From positions 1 to 64,000 of the forward strand of contig NZ_QAOG01000008.1 of the NCBI RefSeq assembly GCF_003050705.1: a stretch of DNA of 64,000 nt, read 5' to 3'. Below the pieces are notes generated by a model. It was not told the DNA's origin, ran no database searches, and saw only the letters and a list, made by a program, of their open reading frames with translations. This stretch comes from Sphingomonas aurantiaca. Lineage in GTDB: Bacteria > Pseudomonadota > Alphaproteobacteria > Sphingomonadales > Sphingomonadaceae. Position 1 is the first letter of the stretch; every line of letters starts with the position of its first letter. A program made the translations under genes and the position numbers. Shown piece after piece: positions 25,838 through 33,520 of this stretch.

Positions 25838-26764
25838 CTACGCAATTTGCGAGGCGATCTGCCGCGAGACTTCGGACGCTGGCAGAAAGCTTACGCCAGG
25901 TCGGTCGCGCAACGTGCCGAGCAACGCTTCCAACGCGCCGATCCGATAGGGAAGCCCCATGACGTACGGGGTCAGGTGGATCGGTAGCATGCGTCCGCCG
26001 AACCGCGCCACCTCGCTTTCCAGCCACATGCAGGCATCTTCCAGCTGGGTCCGGAAGCTTTCCGCCGATTGCTGCTGGACGGTCACGATCTGTCGGTCGG
26101 ACAGTTCATGGTTCAGCGGGATGTTGAGCATCGTGCCGGACGGCGTCGTGATGCGGTACGGAAGGTCGTCGTTCACCCAGTCCAGCATATAGTCGAGCCC
26201 CGCCTGGACCAGCAGCCGCGGTGTATTCCAGCTTTGCGACCGGGCAATCGAAAGCCAGCCGCGTGGGCGCGTTCCGGCGACCTTCTCGATGCCATCGAGC
26301 GCGCGCGCGATGAGGCTACGTTCCGCGTCCTCATCCAGACCGGACGCGATCGTGCCGTTCATGTCGGTCGAGTGTGCGGCGATCTCGTGCCCGGCGGCAA
26401 CGATGTCGCGGATGATCGACGGATAGCGCTCGGCGATTGCGGCATTGGCAGCGACGGTGACCTTTGCGCCGACCGCAGCAAAGGCGTCGAGCAGCCTGTA
26501 AAAGCCCACCCGCGTGCCATATTCCCGCGCGGTATAGTGACGATAGTCGGGATAGGCGGTCTGCATGTGCCCGGGCGCGAGGAACGGCGTCGCGGACGGC
26601 TGGATCGGAAACCATTCGAGCGAGACGACGATCGGCACGGCGACCACCGTATTGCCCTCCCAGGCGATCGGTTGGCGTTCGAACAGGTTGGACCAGGGGT
26701 ATAGATCATGATCCATGCCGCGACGGCGGCGCTCGTAGACGAGGTAGTTCGGGTCGAGGCTCAT
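25838..26764 (-). CDS. CE4/PuuE-type amidohydrolase (imidase or allantoinase-like), copy A
   Basis: 308 residues in the polysaccharide-deacetylase (NodB/CE4) fold, in the cofactor-variant branch of PuuE allantoinase and cyclic imidases. Seen: VAVPIVVSLEWFPIQPSATP, VGFYRLLDAFAAVGAKVTVA, VAAGHEIAAHSTDMNGTI, RPRGWLSIARSQSWNTPRLL, LNIPLNHELSDRQIV. The canonical metal motif HxxxH of true sugar deacetylases is altered (AAHSTDMN), so sugar deacetylation is unlikely. No signal peptide: cytoplasmic. It is last in a four-gene operon, overlapping copy B by ATGA. Ring opening of a cyclic amide is inferred from family and neighbours. Confidence 0.78.
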   Translation of the reverse strand: MSLDPNYLVYERRRRGMDHDLYPWSNLFERQPIAWEGNTVVAVPIVVSLEWFPIQPSATPFLAPGHMQTAYPDYRHYTAREYGTRVGFYRLLDAFAAVGAKVTVAANAAIAERYPSIIRDIVAAGHEIAAHSTDMNGTIASGLDEDAERSLIARALDGIEKVAGTRPRGWLSIARSQSWNTPRLLVQAGLDYMLDWVNDDLPYRITTPSGTMLNIPLNHELSDRQIVTVQQQSAESFRTQLEDACMWLESEVARFGGRMLPIHLTPYVMGLPYRIGALEALLGTLRDRPGVSFLPASEVSRQIASQIA

Positions 26765-27687
26765 CGGCCGTTCTCCGCGAAGCGGGCGGCATCGGCGGCG
26801 GCCGAGTCATACCCATTGGCCAGGAAATGGTCGGCAATATCGCCGCTGCGCGTGATCCATGCCCGCCCGTCCGCGGCGATATGGCGCAGAACCTCCTCGA
26901 ACGCGCCGATCCGATGCGGCTGACCGATCAGATAGGCGTGGAGCGGAATGCACATCACGGTGCCGGACGTCTCGCCCTCCGCCGCCAGCCGGTCATATTG
27001 CCGGATCAGCGCGTCGGCATAGTCGCGCGGGCTCATATTGTAGATGAAGAAGCCATAATGGTCGTTCACCTCGAGGCTGTAGGGCATCGAAATGAGCTTG
27101 CCGGACTTCACATGCACCGGCCCTGGCTGGTCGTCATGGTACAGGTCGCAGGTGTAGGTGAGGCCATATTCGGCGATCAGGTCCAGCGTGCGTGGCGTAT
27201 GCGTCAACGCGGGCGCAAGCCAGCCGCGGATCGTCTGCCCGGTCGCCTCGCGGACGGTGCGGATCGAGTCCTCGATGATCGCGCGTTCCTGCGCCTCGTC
27301 CATCCCGTAGGAGTAGCGCGTGTTGTAGATGCCGTGGCTGAAGAACTCCCAGCCGCGCGCATTCGCATCCGCGACGATCTCCGGGATATGCTGGCACAGC
27401 GCGACTGACAGCGAGACCGAGCCGGGAAAGCCGTGCTTGCTCATCACCTCCGCCATCCGCCAGTGGCCGACGCGATTGGCATAGTCGCGGTGCGCATAGC
27501 CGACGACGTCGGGATGCGGCTTGGTCCAGCTCTTGCGGTGCGGGTTGGCGGGCGGGTCGATCTCGTAATATTCGAGATTGGGCGACACCCACACCGCGAT
27601 CGACTTGCCATCGGGCCAGCGGATCGGCGTGCGGTCGCGATAGGGGCGGAAATCATACAGGCCTGGATCGGCTTCGCCTTCGCGCAT
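26761..27687 (-). CDS. CE4/PuuE-type amidohydrolase, copy B
   Basis: 308 residues, same fold as its neighbour but diverged. Motifs: IRWPDGKSIAVWVSPNLEYY, YAHRDYANRVGHWRMAEVMS, ADANARGWEFFSHGIYNTRY, TGQTIRGWLAPALTHTPRTL, SMPYSLEVNDHYGFF. WEFFSHGIYNTR corresponds to the SHG...H active region of PuuE-like enzymes. No signal peptide. It starts on the stop of the amidase gene (TGATG) and overlaps copy A. Two related hydrolases side by side suggest either a hetero-oligomer or separate substrates, such as two substituted imides. Confidence 0.78.
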   Translation of the reverse strand: MREGEADPGLYDFRPYRDRTPIRWPDGKSIAVWVSPNLEYYEIDPPANPHRKSWTKPHPDVVGYAHRDYANRVGHWRMAEVMSKHGFPGSVSLSVALCQHIPEIVADANARGWEFFSHGIYNTRYSYGMDEAQERAIIEDSIRTVREATGQTIRGWLAPALTHTPRTLDLIAEYGLTYTCDLYHDDQPGPVHVKSGKLISMPYSLEVNDHYGFFIYNMSPRDYADALIRQYDRLAAEGETSGTVMCIPLHAYLIGQPHRIGAFEEVLRHIAADGRAWITRSGDIADHFLANGYDSAAADAARFAENGR

Positions 27688-28373
27688 CAGCGTGCCTCCA
27701 GCCAGTCGACCACGGTCTGGACCGGCTCGACATCGGCATATTTGAGCTGAAGGTCGGTCAGATTGGCGAAGTGGTAGCTCTCATGCTTGTCCGCGCACGT
27801 CTCGAGCGGGACGATCGTGCGATAGCCGCGGCTGAGCGAATCCACCGCGGTGGCGCGGACGCAGCCCGAGGTCGAGCCGCCGGTGATCACGACCGTATCG
27901 ACCTTATGCCAGACCAGCAGGCTCTGCAGCGGCGTCTCGAAAAAGGCCGATGGCATGCGCTTGTCATAGACCAGGTCGACCACCGCATCGATGTCACAGC
28001 GATCGTCGAGCGCATGGCGGCGCGACCCGTAGGTGATGTTCTGCAGGCTGTCGGGCGTGTCGCTGCGCGTGCCCCAAACCCCCGCGTCCGCCGCGGTGCC
28101 GTGATAGCCAACGCGGGTCCAGATCACCGGCATGCCACGCTTGCGCGCGAGCCGGCTGATGTGGTTCACATGATCGATCTGGCGCGGGTCCGTCTCATAG
28201 GCGGTCTTGAACTCGTCGAGCCGGGTATAGGCGTTCTGGATATCGACGTTGACGATCGCAAGCCGCTCGCCAAACCCGAATTTCGCGCGGGCGGGGTTGG
28301 ACATGACCTCCTCGAAGATCTGCCGGGCGGTGCGGTCGTCTGCAACCATGCGGGTGCCGAGCATGTCGGTCAT
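27687..28373 (-). CDS. Isochorismatase-fold amidohydrolase (half-amidase candidate)
   Basis: 228 residues of the cysteine-hydrolase family that includes N-carbamoylsarcosine amidase and NicF maleamate amidohydrolase. The triad is visible: Asp in RLAIVNVDIQNAYTRLDEF, Lys in LVYDKRMPSAFFETPLQ, Cys in VVITGGSTSGCVRATAVDSL after the usual cis-peptide. An N-terminal extension (about 35 residues, ARQIFEEVMSNPARAKFGFG) is typical of the carbamoylsarcosine/maleamate subgroup. It would release ammonia from a linear half-amide in the cytoplasm, the natural next step after an imidase. It is coupled on both sides (ATGA with the lyase, TGATG with copy B). Confidence 0.82.
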   Translation of the reverse strand: MTDMLGTRMVADDRTARQIFEEVMSNPARAKFGFGERLAIVNVDIQNAYTRLDEFKTAYETDPRQIDHVNHISRLARKRGMPVIWTRVGYHGTAADAGVWGTRSDTPDSLQNITYGSRRHALDDRCDIDAVVDLVYDKRMPSAFFETPLQSLLVWHKVDTVVITGGSTSGCVRATAVDSLSRGYRTIVPLETCADKHESYHFANLTDLQLKYADVEPVQTVVDWLEAR

Positions 28374-29332
28374 ACTGCCATCTCCAATTCGTGTTGCGGC
28401 CGCGCTATCGCCGGCGCGAACCCGAGCGGGAGCCCTGCATCGGGTACGAAGCCGTAGAGCGGCTCGTCGGGCAGAGCTTCCGCCAGTATCGCTCGCGTCG
28501 CCAGGAGCTTGGGAATATCGATTCCGGTATCCAGCCCCATCGCCTCGAGCATGAACACGAGGTCCTCGGTGACGATATTCCCGCTCGCACCGGGCGCGAA
28601 CGGACAGCCGCCCAGCCCGCCCAGCGACGAGTCGAAGGTCGTCAGGCCAGCGTCGAGCCCGGCGAGCACATTGGCGAGCCCGAGCCCGCGCGTGTTGTGG
28701 AGGTGGATACCGGTCACCGCGGCGGCACCCGCGACATCGCGCACCATCCGGACCATGTTCCGCACGCCGGCGGGATCCGCATAGCCGGTGGTGTCCGCGA
28801 GCCCGATCTCGTCGCACCCGGCCTGCATCAGCGCCTCGGCCAGCCGCATGACCTGCGCATCCGGGATCGCGCCTTCGAGCGTGCAGCCGAAGACCGTCGA
28901 CAAACTCCCCTCGAAATGCGGACGCTGCTCGACCGGCAGCGCCGCGATCAAGTCAGCAATGGCGCGTGCCTCGGCGAGCACCTGCTCGTGCGTCCGGCGA
29001 AGATTGGCGAGGCTATGTGTTTCGGACACGGACAGCGGCAAGGTGATCTTGTGCGCGCCCGCCGCGATCGCAGCCGCCGCGCCCTTGGCATTGGGTACCA
29101 GCACCGCGACCGTGAGGCCCGGGATCGTTCGTGCAAAGGCGACGATCTCCGCGGTGTCCGCAAGCTGGGGGAGCAGCTTTGCCGGGACGAAACTCCCGAC
29201 CTCGATCTCGGTCACGCCGGCGGCTGCCTCGGCCGCGATCCACGCCTTCTTGACTGCCGTCGGCAGCACCTGGTCGAGATTTTGCAGGCCATCCCGCGGG
29301 CCTACCTCACTGATCAATATCTGCGATGCCAT
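28370..29332 (-). CDS. HMG-CoA-lyase-family enzyme
   Basis: 320 residues from ATG 29332, which has AAGGTGAG upstream; a GTG lies 9 bp earlier. A complete HMGL TIM barrel: SEVGPRDGLQNLDQ (catalytic R-D), VTGIHLHNTRGLGLANVLAG (metal HxH), DSSLGGLGGCPFAPGASGN (catalytic Cys loop). HMG-CoA lyases split 3-hydroxy-3-methylglutaryl-CoA to acetoacetate and acetyl-CoA. No leucine-catabolism genes are nearby. Its operon partners are amide hydrolases, and a CoA-transferase and LeuCD-type hydratase are close, so cleavage of a malyl- or citramalyl-type CoA ester is an alternative. It is first gene of the four-gene operon, 21 bp from a shared operator. Confidence 0.85.
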   Translation of the reverse strand: MASQILISEVGPRDGLQNLDQVLPTAVKKAWIAAEAAAGVTEIEVGSFVPAKLLPQLADTAEIVAFARTIPGLTVAVLVPNAKGAAAAIAAGAHKITLPLSVSETHSLANLRRTHEQVLAEARAIADLIAALPVEQRPHFEGSLSTVFGCTLEGAIPDAQVMRLAEALMQAGCDEIGLADTTGYADPAGVRNMVRMVRDVAGAAAVTGIHLHNTRGLGLANVLAGLDAGLTTFDSSLGGLGGCPFAPGASGNIVTEDLVFMLEAMGLDTGIDIPKLLATRAILAEALPDEPLYGFVPDAGLPLGFAPAIARPQHELEMAV

Positions 29333-29352
29333 TCGACTCACCTTGGCTTTTA

Positions 29353-29370
29353 TGTCTTATACCTATAACA
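29353..29370 (+). promoter_or_regulatory. Shared operator site 1 (divergent lyase operon / CoA-transferase)
   Basis: TGTCTTATACCTATAACA, followed by ATT. It matches three other sites in this island (consensus TGTNYTAWNNNTATARCA, then AWT). It lies 21 bp from the lyase ATG and 45 bp from the CoA-transferase ATG, well placed for a repressor of both directions. Confidence 0.65.
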
Positions 29371-29415
29371 ATTGAGACAACCTGTCGAGCATGGGTAAGG
29401 TTGCACGGATTTGGA

Positions 29416-30597
29416 ATGGGAGATGACATGATCGACGAGGCGTTGCCGCTGAGCGGTATCCGGGTGATCGAGTTCACGCATATGGTGATGGGGCCGTCGG
29501 TCGGCCTGATCCTGGCCGATCTTGGCGCCGACGTGATCAAGGTCGAACCCAAGGGGGGTGACCAGACACGGCATTTGCTCGGCTCGGGCGCGGGATATTT
29601 CCCGATGTTCAACCGCAACAAGCGGAGCATCTGCCTCGATCTCAAGAGCGAGGTCGGCAAGGCGGCCGCCATCGCACTGGTCGAGGGCGCGGACATATTG
29701 ATCGAGAATTTCCGGCCGGGCACGCTGGTCCGGCTCGGGCTCGGACCCGATGATTTTGCGGAGCGGCATCCCCGGCTGATCTACTGCTCGGCCAAGGGCT
29801 TCCTGACCGGCCCGTATGAGAACCGGACCGCGCTGGACGAGGTCACGCAGATGATGGGCGGGCTTGCCTATATGACCGGTCCACCCGGCCGCCCGCTGCG
29901 CGCAGGTGCATCGGTGGTCGATATCACCGGCGGGATGTTCGGCGTTATCGGGATCCTCGCCGCGCTCGAACGCCGGCATCGCACCGGGCGCGGCGGCGAC
30001 GTGAAGTGCGCGCTGTTCGAGACGACGGCCTTTCTGGTCGGGCAGCACATGGCGCAGGAAGCAGTGACCGGGAAGGCACCGCGACCAATGCCCGACCGGA
30101 TCTCCGCCTGGGCGATCTACGACGTGTTCGAGACGCGCCTGCCCGACGAGCAGGTGTTCGTCGGCGTCGTCAGCGACGGGCAATGGGTCGCGTTTTGCGT
30201 AGCGTTCGGACTGGACGCGTTTCTCGCGGACGCGACGCTGGCCACGAATAACCAGCGCGTCGAGGCCCGCGAGAGGATCCTGCCGACCGTCCGCGACTGT
30301 TTCCGCGCGATGAGCCGCGCGGAGGCCGTCGCGCTACTCGAGCGACTCGGCTTGCCGTTTGCGCCGATCGCCACGCCGTCCGACCTGTTCGACGATCGGC
30401 ATCTCGGTGCCGGCGGCGGGCTCGTCGACCTCACGCTCGAAGACGGAACAAATACCCGCCTGCCCGGGCTTCCGATCGAAGTGGACGGCAGCCGCATGCC
30501 GCGTCGGCTCGGCCTGCCGACCCCCGGCGAGCACGGCGCCGAACTGTTGCGCGAGGCAGGGCTCAGCGAGGACAGGATCGCGGCCGCGCTGGCCTGA
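29416..30597 (+). CDS. CaiB/BaiF-type (class III) CoA-transferase
   Basis: 393 residues from ATG 29416 (another ATG 4 codons later). Family features: PLSGIRVIEFTHMVMGPSVG, LADLGADVIKVEPKGGDQTR, FNRNKRSICLDLKSEVGKAA, ENFRPGTLVRLGLGPDDF, and the catalytic Asp in GASVVDITGGMFGVIGILA. Class III enzymes move CoA between carboxylic acids through an aspartyl anhydride, with no ATP. Here it would activate the dicarboxylate formed by the island, for example with succinyl-CoA as donor. It is divergent from the lyase operon across operator 1; its stop is 2 bp from the convergent GntR stop. Confidence 0.88.
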   Translation: MGDDMIDEALPLSGIRVIEFTHMVMGPSVGLILADLGADVIKVEPKGGDQTRHLLGSGAGYFPMFNRNKRSICLDLKSEVGKAAAIALVEGADILIENFRPGTLVRLGLGPDDFAERHPRLIYCSAKGFLTGPYENRTALDEVTQMMGGLAYMTGPPGRPLRAGASVVDITGGMFGVIGILAALERRHRTGRGGDVKCALFETTAFLVGQHMAQEAVTGKAPRPMPDRISAWAIYDVFETRLPDEQVFVGVVSDGQWVAFCVAFGLDAFLADATLATNNQRVEARERILPTVRDCFRAMSRAEAVALLERLGLPFAPIATPSDLFDDRHLGAGGGLVDLTLEDGTNTRLPGLPIEVDGSRMPRRLGLPTPGEHGAELLREAGLSEDRIAAALA

Positions 30598-30599
30598 TG

Positions 30600-31385
30600 T
30601 CAGCCGATAGCAGGCCGTGTGCCGCTTTGGAGATCGAGGCTAATCCGGTAGCGATCGGCCCGATAGTCCGCGATGGTGAACAGCACCGGCCTGCCCCCGT
30701 CGTCGAGAATGACTCGCTCGATCCGCAGCATCGCGTCGCGCGGCTCGATCCCGAGCAGCGCGGCCGTGTCGGCGCCGGCATGCTGCGCGGAAACGGTCTG
30801 CCGCCCCCCCGCGATCACGACGCCCGCATCGGCGAGATGCTTCAGGATGGGGTTGGCGGTGAGCGACCGCTTGGTGAGCTTGACGCCAAGATCGGCGGGC
30901 ATCCAGCTCGTCACCAGGCCGAGCGGCTCGTGATCGGTATGGCGGATGCGTCGCGCGCGATACACGATCGTCTCCGCCTGCCGTTCCAGAATGTCTGCAA
31001 TGTCCGCGGGCGCCGGTTCCTTGGCGAGGTCGACGACCTTGACCGGCGTGTTGCGCCCGAACGCCATGAGGGACTCGATCGCCTGGTCGACATTCGCCTC
31101 GATCGGCACGGTGGAGGCCTGGTAGACCACGCGCGTACCGGTCCGGCGGCGGCGTTCGACCAGCTTGTGGAGCGCCAGCTCGTGCAACGCGCGCCGCGCC
31201 GTGATCCGCGAGACGCCGTGCTGCGCGCCGAGTTCATGCTCGGTGGGCACCGACGCCCCGAACGCCAGCCGACCACGCAGGATATCATCGCGCAAGGCCA
31301 AGAATATCTGGTGATAAAGCGGGACGGCATCCGCGCGTTGAACCGGTACAACTGCCACGCCCGAACCGTCCTTGCCTCTTGCCAT
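30600..31385 (-). CDS. GntR/HutC-family transcriptional regulator
   Basis: 261 residues. Winged helix at about 17-85 (VPLYHQIFLALRDDILRGRL, PTEHELGAQHGVSRITARRA), then a UTRA ligand domain (about 105-250: IVYRARRIRHTDHEPLGLVT, RDAMLRIERVILDDGGRPVL). HutC-type regulators are usually repressors released by a pathway metabolite. It lies in the middle of the island, divergent from the LeuC-like gene with operator 2 between them, which makes it the natural candidate to bind all four repeated sites and probably control itself. It ends 2 bp from the CoA-transferase. Confidence 0.88.
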   Translation of the reverse strand: MARGKDGSGVAVVPVQRADAVPLYHQIFLALRDDILRGRLAFGASVPTEHELGAQHGVSRITARRALHELALHKLVERRRRTGTRVVYQASTVPIEANVDQAIESLMAFGRNTPVKVVDLAKEPAPADIADILERQAETIVYRARRIRHTDHEPLGLVTSWMPADLGVKLTKRSLTANPILKHLADAGVVIAGGRQTVSAQHAGADTAALLGIEPRDAMLRIERVILDDGGRPVLFTIADYRADRYRISLDLQSGTRPAIG

Positions 31386-31444
31386 GGCGCGACCTTAGCG
31401 CAGCCCCGAAAGTCGGCACAGCATTAAAACTCAAGACGTTGAAT

Positions 31445-31462
31445 TGTGCTAATGCTATAGCA
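31445..31462 (+). promoter_or_regulatory. Shared operator site 2 (GntR gene / LeuC-like gene)
   Basis: TGTGCTAATGCTATAGCA followed by AAT. It lies 30 bp before the LeuC-like ATG and 59 bp before the divergent GntR start. It is the most diverged of the four copies and contains a perfect 10-bp palindrome TGCTATAGCA. Confidence 0.55.
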
Positions 31463-31492
31463 AATCACCGTCCCGTCTGGTACGTGAGCCAG

Positions 31493-32902
31493 ATGGCAAA
31501 GACCCTGTTCGACAAGATATGGGAGGCGCACCGGATCGCCGACCTGGGCGATGGCGCGGCGTTGATCGCGATCGATCGCGTGCTTCTCCACGAGCGGACC
31601 GGCGGCGTCGCGTTGCAGAGCCTTGAGAGCGCGGGATACAGCGTGCTGGCACCCGAACGCGCCTTCGCGACGATGGACCATGTCGTCGACACGCGACCGG
31701 GTCGCACCGACGAGACGCTGATGCCCACCGGCAAGAACTTCATCGTCGCAACCCGCGAGGCGGCGAAGAAGGCCGGCATCACGATGTTCGACATCGGCGA
31801 TCCGCGACAAGGTATCGTGCACATCATCTCGCCCGAACAGGGTATCATCCAGCCGGGCAGCACGTTGGTCTGCCCCGACAGCCACACCTGCTCGCAGGGC
31901 GCGCTCGGGGGGCTAGCGTGGGGAATCGGATCGAGCGAGGCGGAGCATGCGCTCGCTACGGGAACGCTGCGGATCCAGAAGCCTGGGACAATGCGGATTA
32001 CCGTGTCGGGACAGTTGTCGCGGGGCGTCACCGCAAAGGATCTTGCGCTCTACATTCTCGAGCAGATCGGCGCCGCGGGGTCGCGCGGCCTGGTGGTCGA
32101 ATATGCGGGGACGGCGATTGCCGCGCTCGATGTCGATCAGCGGCTGACCCTGTGCAACATGGCGACCGAGCTTGGCGCGTTTACCGCGATCATCGCGCCC
32201 GACGACACGACCTTCGCCTATCTGGAAGGACGCCCGTTTAGCCCACAGGGCGCGTTGTGGACGCAAGCGGTGGAGGCCGGCCGCGACCTTTCCAGCGACG
32301 ACGACGCCTGTTTCGATCGCGAGTGGTCGATGGATGCGTCCGACGTCGCGCCGATGATCACCTGGGGAACCAGCCCGCAACAGGCGATGCGGCTCGGCGC
32401 ACCGGTTCCCAGGACCGGCGACTCCCCCCGCGATACAGCCGAGGCGGTTGTGCGGGCGCTCGACTATATGGGGTTGAAGCCCGAGCAGGAGATCGTCGGG
32501 TTGAAGATCGACGCGGCGTTCATCGGCTCCTGCACCAACAGCCGAGTCTCGGACTTGCGGCGCGTGGCGGAGATCCTGCGCGGGAAACACGTGGCGCCGC
32601 ACGTCCGCGCCATCTGCGTGCCCGGCTCCAGCCAGGTTCGCATCGCCGCGGAAGCCGAGGGGCTTCACCAGGTTTTCCTCGATGCCGGCTTCGAATGGCG
32701 CGAGGCCGGATGTTCGATGTGCTTCTATGCGGGGGGCGAAAGCTTCGGGCCGCAGGAGCGCGTGATCAGTTCGACCAACCGCAATTTCGAGAGCCGTCAG
32801 GGCCCTGGAACGCGGACCCACCTCGCCTCGCCCGAGACCGTCGCAGCCTCTGCGATCGCCGGACGGATCGTCAGCCCAGCGCATGGTGAGCCAAGCTCAT
32901 GA
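31493..32902 (+). CDS. LeuC-like large subunit of an aconitase-family hydratase
   Basis: 469 residues from ATG 31493. [4Fe-4S] ligands are in FIGSCTNSRVSDLRR and EAGCSMCFYAGG, with CPDSHTCSQGALGGLAWGIG and the substrate/cluster region PGSSQVRIAAEAEGL. It is clearly in the 3-isopropylmalate dehydratase group, but no leuA, leuB or leuD-leuB arrangement is nearby. Instead it sits with amidases, a CoA-transferase and a lyase. Two-subunit relatives hydrate maleate, citraconate or dimethylmaleate to the malate form. I infer such a catabolic hydratase here. It overlaps the small subunit by ATGA. Confidence 0.85.
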   Translation: MAKTLFDKIWEAHRIADLGDGAALIAIDRVLLHERTGGVALQSLESAGYSVLAPERAFATMDHVVDTRPGRTDETLMPTGKNFIVATREAAKKAGITMFDIGDPRQGIVHIISPEQGIIQPGSTLVCPDSHTCSQGALGGLAWGIGSSEAEHALATGTLRIQKPGTMRITVSGQLSRGVTAKDLALYILEQIGAAGSRGLVVEYAGTAIAALDVDQRLTLCNMATELGAFTAIIAPDDTTFAYLEGRPFSPQGALWTQAVEAGRDLSSDDDACFDREWSMDASDVAPMITWGTSPQQAMRLGAPVPRTGDSPRDTAEAVVRALDYMGLKPEQEIVGLKIDAAFIGSCTNSRVSDLRRVAEILRGKHVAPHVRAICVPGSSQVRIAAEAEGLHQVFLDAGFEWREAGCSMCFYAGGESFGPQERVISSTNRNFESRQGPGTRTHLASPETVAASAIAGRIVSPAHGEPSS

Positions 32903-33516
32903 CACCCTTCACCACCTGCACCGCCGTCGCCGCCCCGTTGCTGCGCGACAATGTCGATACCGACGCGATCATCCCATCGCGCGAGATCAAGAGCGTCGGC
33001 AAGACCGGGCTCGAGGACGGGCTGTTTGCGGGGTGGCGCTATACCGAGATCGGCGGGCGCGAGCCGGACCCCGGCTTCATCCTCAACCAAGCCGCGTATC
33101 GCGACGCGCAATTCCTCCTGTCGGGGACCAATTTCGGTTGCGGTTCGAGCCGCGAGCACGCCGCCTGGGCACTCGCGGAATATGGCTTCCGCGCAGTCGT
33201 CGCCCCCTCGTTCAATCCGATCTTCCAGGGCAATTGCGTCCGCAACGGGATCGTGCCGGTGGTGCAGGCCGCGGACGTCGTCGCCCAGCTTGCGGACGAG
33301 GCGCCGGAGCCAATGACGATCGATCTCGTCGCCTGCGAGGTCCGCGCAGCCTCGGGCGCGACCTGGAGCTTCGAGATCGGGGAGGAAGCCCGGCACATGC
33401 TGCTCGAGGGGCTGGACGCGATTGCGCTGACGCTGCTGCGTCGGGCGGAGATCGACGCGTTCCTCGCGGACGACCGCAGGCGCCGCCCCTGGATCTACCC
33501 CGGGGCGAACGGCTGA
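32899..33516 (+). CDS. LeuD-like small subunit of the same hydratase
   Basis: 205 residues. Swivelling-domain motifs: LLRDNVDTDAIIPSREIKSV, LSGTNFGCGSSREHAAWALA and YGFRAVVAPSFNPIFQGNC. It completes the active site of the large subunit. Length matches bacterial LeuD (about 200), unlike the shorter archaeal/fermentative type. It starts inside the LeuC stop (ATGA) and ends 4 bp before the convergent flavoprotein stop, a very compact arrangement. Confidence 0.87.
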   Translation: MTPFTTCTAVAAPLLRDNVDTDAIIPSREIKSVGKTGLEDGLFAGWRYTEIGGREPDPGFILNQAAYRDAQFLLSGTNFGCGSSREHAAWALAEYGFRAVVAPSFNPIFQGNCVRNGIVPVVQAADVVAQLADEAPEPMTIDLVACEVRAASGATWSFEIGEEARHMLLEGLDAIALTLLRRAEIDAFLADDRRRRPWIYPGANG

Positions 33517-33520
33517 ACGC

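Noticed and set aside
31493-33516. LeuCD as part of leucine biosynthesis
   Set aside because: No leuA or leuB nearby, and the genes sit within a catabolic regulon. Kept only as an alternative.
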